Below are positions 10,270 to 16,564 of a DNA stretch of 30,602 nucleotides, piece by piece. The position numbers and the translations under genes were made by a program. Where the stretch lies: positions 1-30,602 of the IMG/VR virus record IMGVR_UViG_3300034418_004552; one strand, 5' to 3'. The notes under the pieces were generated by a model. That model had not been told where the DNA came from. It worked only from the letters and a program-made list of their open reading frames with translations, and ran no database searches. Source of the DNA: a virus. Position 1 is the first letter of the stretch, and the number at the start of each line of letters is the position of its first letter.

Positions 10270-11093
10270 GCACTATATTAGTTAGTATAGCATCTTATAA
10301 AGACTCTGAGCTTTTGCCTACGATAAAAGACTGTATTAGTAAAGCAAAAAACCCAGGACGAATATATTTTGGAATATGCGAACAAGATGAAATATCAAAT
10401 AATGAATTAGAATCAATACCTAATTTAAAAAATTTATTTGTTTATTATAAAGATTCTAAAGGACAAGGTTGGCATAGAAATCAAATATATAAACACCTTT
10501 ATGAAGGTCAAGATTATTGTTTGATGATTGATAGCCATAGTAGATTTGCTGAGGATTGGGATGAAAAATATATTAACGCTTTAAATTCTAGGCCAGATAA
10601 AACTATATTAACAGGCTTTCCGCCACACTATGGTATTGGAGAATCATACAATCACTATGCTAAAGCAAGACCTCATAATACATATAACTATCCTTTAGAA
10701 ATAGATTCTTGTTATAAAATTTCTGGCAAAGGAACAGGGTTTAACGGTGAGTATACTGAAACAGTTTGCGTCAGTGCAGCTAATATATTTTCAACAGGTG
10801 AATTTACTCAAGAAACATTGTATGATGAATACCTACATCCTTTTGCTGAACAAGAAATTATTTCCTGCTTAGCATATCAACACAATTATAAAGTAGAAGT
10901 TATGAAACAAGCTTTAGTTTGGCATTGTTATTATAATAATTTACCTGGAAGTGAGGAGAAGTATAGAATGTTGCCTTTTGAAGAAATTAAAATTCAAGGA
11001 TATGAAACGTGTTTTGTACCTTTGTTAGATAAAAGAAAAAGTTTACGTTCTGCAACGGAATGGACACAGCATATTTTAAAATTTAAACAATGA
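10266..11093 (+). CDS. GT60-like glycosyltransferase (GlcNAc-transferase family)
   Basis: This 275-aa protein resembles the GT60 family (Pfam Glycosyltransferase (GlcNAc)). That family includes Gnt1, which adds GlcNAc to hydroxyproline on Skp1 in Dictyostelium, and related protist mucin-type transferases. It opens with STILVSIASYKDSELLPT and then has a GQGWHRNQIY segment. The metal-binding DSHSRF motif is at 89-94, followed by LTGFPPHYG, FAEQEI (193-198) and WHCYY (219-223), all in family order. The length is that of the catalytic core only. The start is taken as the ATG at 10266, which overlaps the previous stop as ATGA; a TTG six bases upstream is less likely. Next to a prolyl 4-hydroxylase, its likely acceptor is hydroxyproline. 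The sugar donor, UDP-GlcNAc in known members, is not proven here. Confidence 0.75.
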   Translation: MSTILVSIASYKDSELLPTIKDCISKAKNPGRIYFGICEQDEISNNELESIPNLKNLFVYYKDSKGQGWHRNQIYKHLYEGQDYCLMIDSHSRFAEDWDEKYINALNSRPDKTILTGFPPHYGIGESYNHYAKARPHNTYNYPLEIDSCYKISGKGTGFNGEYTETVCVSAANIFSTGEFTQETLYDEYLHPFAEQEIISCLAYQHNYKVEVMKQALVWHCYYNNLPGSEEKYRMLPFEEIKIQGYETCFVPLLDKRKSLRSATEWTQHILKFKQ

Positions 11094-12055
11094 AAAAAAT
11101 AGTAGTATTAGGAGCTGGTGGTTTTATTGGTTCTCATTTAGTTAACAAATTAAAGTCTATGGGTAACTATGTAATTGGCATAGATGTTAAACTCCCTGAG
11201 TTTAGTTTAACAAAAACAGACGAATTTTTTCAAATAGATGCAACAAATTTTCAGCAGTTAGATAAAGCAATACAAAGCAATGTAGATGAAATATATCAAT
11301 TAGCTGCTGACATGGGAGGGGCAGGTTATATATTTACAGGTGAAAATGATTTAAATGTTATGTTGAATAGTGCTACAATTAATTTAAATATAGCAAGAAT
11401 AGTAAAAGAAAAAAATATACCTATGGTTTTTTTTAGCAGTAGTGCGTGTATATACCCGGAACACAACCAGATGGATGCAGACAACCCTAACTGTGAGGAG
11501 TCATCTGCTTATCCAGCTAATCCAGACTCAGAGTATGGTTGGGAAAAACTATTTAGTGAAAGATTGTATGCAGCTCTTGCCAGAGACAATGGGACAAAAG
11601 TAAGAATAGCTAGATACCATAATGTGTTTGGGCCAGAGGGAACTTGGCAAGGTGGAAGAGAAAAAGCACCAGCTGCTATATGTAGGAAAGTATTAACAGG
11701 AAAAGATGAAATTGAAATATGGGGAGATGGTAACCAAACCAGGAGTTTTTTATATATAGATGATTGTATAAAAGCAACAGTAGATTTTTGCAACAATGAT
11801 GTTCAGTTTCAAGGACCTATAAATATAGGTAGCGAAGAAATGGTTTCTATTAACACATTAGTAGACTATGCTTGTGCGGTCGAAGGTAAAGAATTGAAGA
11901 AAGTACATATACCCGGGCCGCTCGGTGTGCGTGGTAGAAACAGTGATAACAATTTATATAAAAAAAAGGTTAGTATAACCGATTACGCAAGGCCTTTAAA
12001 AGAAGGTGTATCGCTTACATACGCTTGGATTAAAAGTCAACTAAATAATTCGTAA
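11090..12055 (+). CDS. GDP-mannose 3,5-epimerase
   Basis: This 321-aa extended short-chain dehydrogenase-type epimerase closely follows the plant GDP-mannose 3,5-epimerase pattern. It has an N-terminal NAD-binding GAGGFIG (8-14), LAADMGG (71-77), SSACIYPE with catalytic C120, Y149 and K153 of the YxxxK pair, GGREKAPAA with K192, WGDGNQTRSF, and PGPLGVRGRNSDNN near the end. The catalytic Cys and Lys pair separates this enzyme from simple 4-epimerases. The reaction converts GDP-D-mannose to GDP-L-galactose, with GDP-L-gulose as by-product. Its partner is likely the fucosyltransferase-like enzyme two genes upstream, which uses GDP-sugars. It starts in the ATGA overlap with the GT60-like gene and ends the cassette. 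GDP-mannose would come from the host. Confidence 0.88.
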   Translation: MKKIVVLGAGGFIGSHLVNKLKSMGNYVIGIDVKLPEFSLTKTDEFFQIDATNFQQLDKAIQSNVDEIYQLAADMGGAGYIFTGENDLNVMLNSATINLNIARIVKEKNIPMVFFSSSACIYPEHNQMDADNPNCEESSAYPANPDSEYGWEKLFSERLYAALARDNGTKVRIARYHNVFGPEGTWQGGREKAPAAICRKVLTGKDEIEIWGDGNQTRSFLYIDDCIKATVDFCNNDVQFQGPINIGSEEMVSINTLVDYACAVEGKELKKVHIPGPLGVRGRNSDNNLYKKKVSITDYARPLKEGVSLTYAWIKSQLNNS

Positions 12056-12060
12056 ATTTG
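12053..12060 (+). promoter_or_regulatory. Bacteroidota -7 box TAAATTTG
   Basis: TAAATTTG fits TAnnTTTG and lies between the end of the modification cassette and the fibre-like gene at 12079. A TTG at 12025-12027 is 25 bases upstream, slightly longer than the usual spacing. The expected transcript leader would be about 10-15 bases. Confidence 0.45.
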
Positions 12061-12062
12061 TA

Positions 12063-12077
12063 AATCAATAATTGATT
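12063..12077 (+). promoter_or_regulatory. Inverted repeat in the short leader of the fibre-like gene
   Basis: AATCAAT-A-ATTGATT is a perfect 7-bp inverted repeat around one base. It lies between the -7 box and the ATG at 12079. It could be an operator at the transcription start or a weak start-proximal hairpin. It may also be chance in AT-rich DNA. Confidence 0.3.
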
Positions 12078-12078
12078 T

Positions 12079-13827
12079 ATGGCGTGTAGAAATATAAGAT
12101 TTTCTTGTCCAATTGGAGCAGATACTTGTACTTGGACAGTAGAGTGTTGTGATGGAACAAAGTATAATTATGAGCTTGATGAAAATAACACGGAAGACCT
12201 GTGTTTAACACAAGGCTCAACAATACTTTTGACATCTCAATATGGTTCTTGGAATGACACCAGTCAAACATGTCTTACTAATTGTGGTGATGTAGACCCT
12301 ACACCAATTGCAGGTTATGAATATTATGAGTTTGATGACTGTAATAGTGGAGCAAAACAAATTTTTAGAGCATCTTTATCTGTCCCTGTTTTAATACCTA
12401 ATGTTGTTAGATATAATTCAGAATGTTGGCAAAATCCCACTTTAACAAATACTACTTCTAATGTTGATATAAGTTCATTACAAGGTTTTGTTGACTGTGC
12501 TTCATGTGCAGGTGTTCCAACTCCGCCAACTCCACCAAGTCCTCCAACACCTGCTACTACACCAGAATATTGTTTGGTTCAAACTAATACTGTAACTATA
12601 GAAGAAATAGATTTATCAGCTATACCAGGAGCAACTAGTTCAAGAGCTTATGTTTTCAATGGAGCTTTAGGTATTTATAAAGTACAATTAGGTCAGTATA
12701 CTTTAAGTGGTGTTCCTTCAGCACATCCAATAGCAATTCTAAACTATGGTGTTGACACTTTAATATCATACACAGGACAATACAATGCAGGAACAAAGAC
12801 TGGGCCTGATGGATACAGCTACACCTATTACTATGGTGATATAACTATAAATGTAAACGGTGACTTTGGAGCAGTAAGCTATGCGTGTTACTTCCACGGA
12901 TATATGGGAGGTGAAAATAATTTAAGATATGACTCGACATGTCCATCACCAACAGACCCTACACCTGTAGCTCCAACCCCAACACCAGCGCCAACGAGTG
13001 TTGTGCCACCTATACCATCTCCTGTTGATACAGAGTGGACATTATCATATAGTGATAACTCAGAGGGGTGGCCATCATTCTACTCGTTCAATCCAGATTA
13101 TATGATTGGCATGAATAACTTTTTCTATACGTTTAAAGGAGGAAACTTATACCAGCACAATACTAATGAGATTAGAAATAACTATTATGGCGAACAATTT
13201 AATTCTCAAATATCAAGTGTGTTTAATGCAAACCCTCTTGAAAATAAAATATTTAAAACCATAAACTTAGAATCTGATAATGCTTGGCAAGCGTATATGG
13301 AGACTGATATACAACAAAATGGTATTATAGAAGATGGTTGGTTTGAAAAGAAAGAAGGAGCATGGTTTGCTTACGTAAGGCAAGAAGGAAATGTCCCTGC
13401 TTTTGAAGGGCAATATGCAATGAGGTCCGCCAATGGTATAGGTAAAACTTCAAATGTTTCAGTAGATGGTGGTTTAACTACATTAAGTTTTTCTACAAAC
13501 CCACTTGTATCTATTGGGAATATTATAAGTATTGGTGATTATGTATACCACTCACTGCCTCAATACACTGAGGTTACATTCGGTGGTGTTGTAACTAATA
13601 TACAGGTTGATTTACGAAATGGTTTAAACAATATATTTGTAAGCACTACCTATGATGGAGCAGTAGCCTTTCCACTTAATGACCCATATATAATGTTCTT
13701 AAAAAGTTCTGAGGCTGAATCACATGGTTTACTCGGACATTATTGTATATTTACTATTGTTAACGTAAACACAAATAAGACGGAATTGTTTGCGGTAGAG
13801 AGCGAAGTAATGAAAAGCTATCCGTAA
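12079..13827 (+). CDS. Second modular fibre-like virion protein with a cupredoxin-like domain
   Basis: This 582-aa protein has a Cys-rich N-terminus (1-70) and then a four-Cys module (about 80-143, YEYYEFDDC to CASC) of the type repeated in the fibre-like gene at 5008. A Pro-rich linker follows (147-162). Residues 163-288 form a domain with H215 in SAHPIAI and a closing SYACYFHGYMGGEN, giving the ordered set H215, C270, H273 and M276 that resembles type 1 copper ligands. A second Pro-rich linker (289-315) leads to a C-terminal region of about 265 residues. This region starts at WTLSYSDNSEGW and has FNPDYMIGMNNFFYTF, which is common in structural proteins of phages of this group. A virion fibre or baseplate-associated role is inferred; no enzyme activity was recognised. 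Confidence 0.55.
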   Translation: MACRNIRFSCPIGADTCTWTVECCDGTKYNYELDENNTEDLCLTQGSTILLTSQYGSWNDTSQTCLTNCGDVDPTPIAGYEYYEFDDCNSGAKQIFRASLSVPVLIPNVVRYNSECWQNPTLTNTTSNVDISSLQGFVDCASCAGVPTPPTPPSPPTPATTPEYCLVQTNTVTIEEIDLSAIPGATSSRAYVFNGALGIYKVQLGQYTLSGVPSAHPIAILNYGVDTLISYTGQYNAGTKTGPDGYSYTYYYGDITINVNGDFGAVSYACYFHGYMGGENNLRYDSTCPSPTDPTPVAPTPTPAPTSVVPPIPSPVDTEWTLSYSDNSEGWPSFYSFNPDYMIGMNNFFYTFKGGNLYQHNTNEIRNNYYGEQFNSQISSVFNANPLENKIFKTINLESDNAWQAYMETDIQQNGIIEDGWFEKKEGAWFAYVRQEGNVPAFEGQYAMRSANGIGKTSNVSVDGGLTTLSFSTNPLVSIGNIISIGDYVYHSLPQYTEVTFGGVVTNIQVDLRNGLNNIFVSTTYDGAVAFPLNDPYIMFLKSSEAESHGLLGHYCIFTIVNVNTNKTELFAVESEVMKSYP

Positions 13828-13834
13828 AAATTAG

Positions 13835-13842
13835 TATCTTTG
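13835..13842 (+). promoter_or_regulatory. Bacteroidota -7 box TATCTTTG
   Basis: TATCTTTG matches TAnnTTTG and ends six bases before the ATG at 13849. A transcript starting at the usual distance would begin at or next to the start codon, implying a leaderless or nearly leaderless mRNA. A clear -33 TTG was not found. Confidence 0.5.
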
Positions 13843-13848
13843 CATAGA

Positions 13849-14259
13849 ATGGACTTTAATATAAAAGAATTAAATCCTTCAGATTATGAGGATGTTTTGG
13901 TAGGATGGTGGAAAGATTGGGATTGGCAACCGCCGCCTAAAGATTTTTTACCAAACGATGGAGTAGGAGGAGTAATGGTTACACACAATGACCAGCCTAT
14001 TTGCGCTGGTTTTATGTACATGACCAACTCAAAAGTTTCGTGGGTAGACTGGATTATATCCGACAAAAAAATAGAGGACACCCAGTTAAGACACGAGGCG
14101 GTTAAGTTTTTGATAGCTGTTCTAACAAACATCTGTCAGGAAAATGGAAGTGTTTATATATATGCGCTTTTAAAAAATGATAACTTGATTAAGACATACG
14201 AAGAATTAGGATATATACAAGGGGATAGCAACGCAACCGAAATGATAAAAAAAATATAA
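13849..14259 (+). CDS. GNAT-like acetyltransferase
   Basis: This 136-aa protein has the size and layout of a small GNAT-fold protein. There is an N-terminal strand-helix region, central strands around GGVMVTHNDQPICAGFMYM, and a C-terminal segment NDNLIKTYEELGYIQG that matches the typical acetyltransferase motif B. The acetyl-CoA loop (Q/RxxGxG/A) is not clear, so activity is uncertain. Genes of this kind often sit among phage structural genes, but their target is generally unknown. The start is the ATG at 13849. A TTG nine bases upstream overlaps the promoter box and is less likely. The gene ends one base before the next ATG. Confidence 0.5.
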   Translation: MDFNIKELNPSDYEDVLVGWWKDWDWQPPPKDFLPNDGVGGVMVTHNDQPICAGFMYMTNSKVSWVDWIISDKKIEDTQLRHEAVKFLIAVLTNICQENGSVYIYALLKNDNLIKTYEELGYIQGDSNATEMIKKI

Positions 14260-14260
14260 T

Positions 14261-15004
14261 ATGCCAGCATTTAGTACAATCGCATTAGCAACAGTATCAG
14301 CTGCCGGTTCAGCATTTAGTTTTGCTGAAGCAGGAAAACAAAATAAACTAGCTAGAGAGGCTCAACGAGACGCAGCAAAAGCTTTGGAAGAAGCAAAGAA
14401 AAAATTAGAAGTAAACATGATGAGGGGTCTTTCAATTGCTAAAGAGCCTTACGAGTTAGAGCGTGAAGCTTTGCTTCAGGCTGGAGCATCAGCTCTTCAA
14501 GCGGGTGTAGAGGGTGACCCACGTGGTGCAGCAGCTACAGCAGGTAGAGTTTTTCAAGCGCAGCAACAGGCATCAGCTGAGCAAAGAGCTGCAATGGCAG
14601 AAGAAATGCAAGAGTTAGATTTACTAGCTGCTCAGGAAGAAGTTAATCTTCAGAGACAAAGAGTTGGTTTAGATATAGGAGAAGCGAGAGGTCAACAAGC
14701 TATGGCTGCAGATGCAAGAAGAGCAGCAGCTCAAGCAACTACAGCAGGAGTTCAAGGCTTAGTTGATGTGGGTACAACCTTATTTCAAGGTTCTGATTTA
14801 TATGACGGAGAAAGAACTCCAGAAGAAATGGAAGCTATAAGAACAGCACGTAAACAAAATAGAATAGACAGAAGAAACAATCGTAGGATGAAAAGAGGAG
14901 TTTCTGATGTTTCAAGAGATTTTCAGAATATAGATTATATGGATATTAATTATCAACCTATGTTTGATATACCAGGGGTCGGAGGACGTGGTATGCTTTC
15001 TTAA
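14261..15004 (+). CDS. Internal virion/ejection protein (T7 gp14-like position and composition)
   Basis: This 247-aa protein starts with a small-residue hydrophobic stretch (about 4-25) followed by a long Ala-, Glu- and Gln-rich helical region (about 25-165) likely to form coiled coil. It ends in a basic segment (RKQNRIDRRNNRRMKR) and a short tail. This make-up and its place just before two larger proteins match the smallest of the three ejection proteins of podoviruses, which are packaged in the head and enter the cell envelope during DNA delivery. No catalytic motif was seen. Assignment rests on composition and gene order, not on a family signature. Confidence 0.5.
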   Translation: MPAFSTIALATVSAAGSAFSFAEAGKQNKLAREAQRDAAKALEEAKKKLEVNMMRGLSIAKEPYELEREALLQAGASALQAGVEGDPRGAAATAGRVFQAQQQASAEQRAAMAEEMQELDLLAAQEEVNLQRQRVGLDIGEARGQQAMAADARRAAAQATTAGVQGLVDVGTTLFQGSDLYDGERTPEEMEAIRTARKQNRIDRRNNRRMKRGVSDVSRDFQNIDYMDINYQPMFDIPGVGGRGMLS

Positions 15005-15015
15005 TATAAAATAAT

Positions 15016-16563
15016 ATGCCAGTAGGATTTGGATACATAAGAGATGAGCAGCCAGCTATAGTTGATTGGTCTGCAATTACCAGAGAAGCTAGGGAGACCA
15101 TTAAGGGTATCGAGGCTGATAGACAAGCTAAAAGAGAAGGTGTTGACCAGGCTATAAGAGACCAGTCGGAAGCTTTACTTAATAGACCTAAGAGTCAGAA
15201 TACAGAGTACAATGCTGCTATGTCTAACATGACAGCACAGATAGAAGCTACTATGCTTCAGAACTACAACGACTTACGTTTAGGAAATATAAATCTAAAT
15301 CAATTTAACGCAACTAAAAATACCATGATGAGTGAGACTAAAGGTGTTCTCGCTATTGCTAAGGTATATGCAGACCAGTATGATGCTAATGTAGAGGGAG
15401 CACAGAACGGAACACTATCTGGTTTTTCTAACTGGACAAATGCAATGACTCAAGAGATGATGGATTTTCAAGGTGTAGAAACTTTTGTTGGGCCAAATGG
15501 TAAGATATCATTTGTAAAGAAAAAGGAAGACGGCACAACAGAAACTCTTGATACTTCTGAGCTATTTACATTAGCTAACATGAAGCAACAGAAGTTTGAC
15601 ATGAAGGCTGCGATAGATAATGCTAAAGAAGAGGGAGGTTTTACTTATGTAAACAACTTAGGTGAGAAAACACAAGGTTATTTTATTGACCCTACATCTG
15701 GAGAAATAAATACCGAAGCTATAACAAAATCCGCAGCCAGTATGGTGGCGCAGGATTCTAATGCCTATGGTATATTATATGATTACATAGGAGGTTATGA
15801 TTTTAAAAGACTATCTGACGACTTTTTTGCTGAGCATCAGACTGGAGAAGAACAAAAGAAAGCCCTAGAGCAATTACAAAAAGAAAATAAAAATGTGATT
15901 TATATAAACTCTAATGGTATGCCTATAGTTTCTAAGGAACAAAGAGATGTAGCGCAAAAGTATGTACAAGAACAGTTAGAACAAGTAGCTGTCACATCAA
16001 AACAAGAAGCAGGATTTTTAGCTGAGGAAATAACACAAGCTAAATTAAACGAGTTAAATCAATCAATAGAAAAAAGTAAGGCAGACCAAAAATTTATTGA
16101 AACTCGTACAAATAGTGAAGAGGTAAAAACAACCGAAGAGTTTAAAGTAAAACTTCCTAAAATACAAACGTATTTAACTGACCAATTAAAACAACCTATA
16201 ATAGATGCTGTGGCTAAGGGTAGAGCGGTAGATGCTCAAGGAAATAGAACATTAGATTTGACAGACGCCGACAATCAAGTGGCAAAAACTTTGAAAAAAC
16301 TTTTATCTTCGATGGACGTTTCTGCTGACTCGGCTTCGTTTTTAAAACAGGCAGTTAAATTAAGGCTTCCAAAAGAAGGAGGAGGATTTAAATCAGAAAC
16401 TATTGGTTTAGCTGGAAAAGATGGGTTAGATATATTCGAGGATGTTTTAGAATTATTATTGTTGTTGCCTGAAGAAAATTTAGATAAATTTTATACAAGA
16501 GTTGTTGATGTAAATAGAGACGGAAAAATTGATGTAGTAGAAAAAGGAGAATTAGACGAGTAA
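15016..16563 (+). CDS. Probable internal virion/ejection protein with a C-terminal EF-hand loop
   Basis: This 515-aa mostly helical, Gln- and Lys-rich protein has coiled-coil-like stretches (about 20-110 and 270-380). It lies between two other probable ejection proteins, matching the middle member of a podovirus ejection set. The C-terminus holds a complete 12-residue EF-hand loop, DVNRDGKIDVVE (498-509), with Asp at positions 1, 5 and 9, Asn at 3, Gly at 6, Ile at 8 and Glu at 12. This strongly suggests Ca2+ binding. The role of calcium is unknown; stabilising packing or sensing the ion-rich outside medium are possibilities. The virion role is inferred from context. Confidence 0.5.
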   Translation: MPVGFGYIRDEQPAIVDWSAITREARETIKGIEADRQAKREGVDQAIRDQSEALLNRPKSQNTEYNAAMSNMTAQIEATMLQNYNDLRLGNINLNQFNATKNTMMSETKGVLAIAKVYADQYDANVEGAQNGTLSGFSNWTNAMTQEMMDFQGVETFVGPNGKISFVKKKEDGTTETLDTSELFTLANMKQQKFDMKAAIDNAKEEGGFTYVNNLGEKTQGYFIDPTSGEINTEAITKSAASMVAQDSNAYGILYDYIGGYDFKRLSDDFFAEHQTGEEQKKALEQLQKENKNVIYINSNGMPIVSKEQRDVAQKYVQEQLEQVAVTSKQEAGFLAEEITQAKLNELNQSIEKSKADQKFIETRTNSEEVKTTEEFKVKLPKIQTYLTDQLKQPIIDAVAKGRAVDAQGNRTLDLTDADNQVAKTLKKLLSSMDVSADSASFLKQAVKLRLPKEGGGFKSETIGLAGKDGLDIFEDVLELLLLLPEENLDKFYTRVVDVNRDGKIDVVEKGELDE

Positions 16564-16564
16564 C

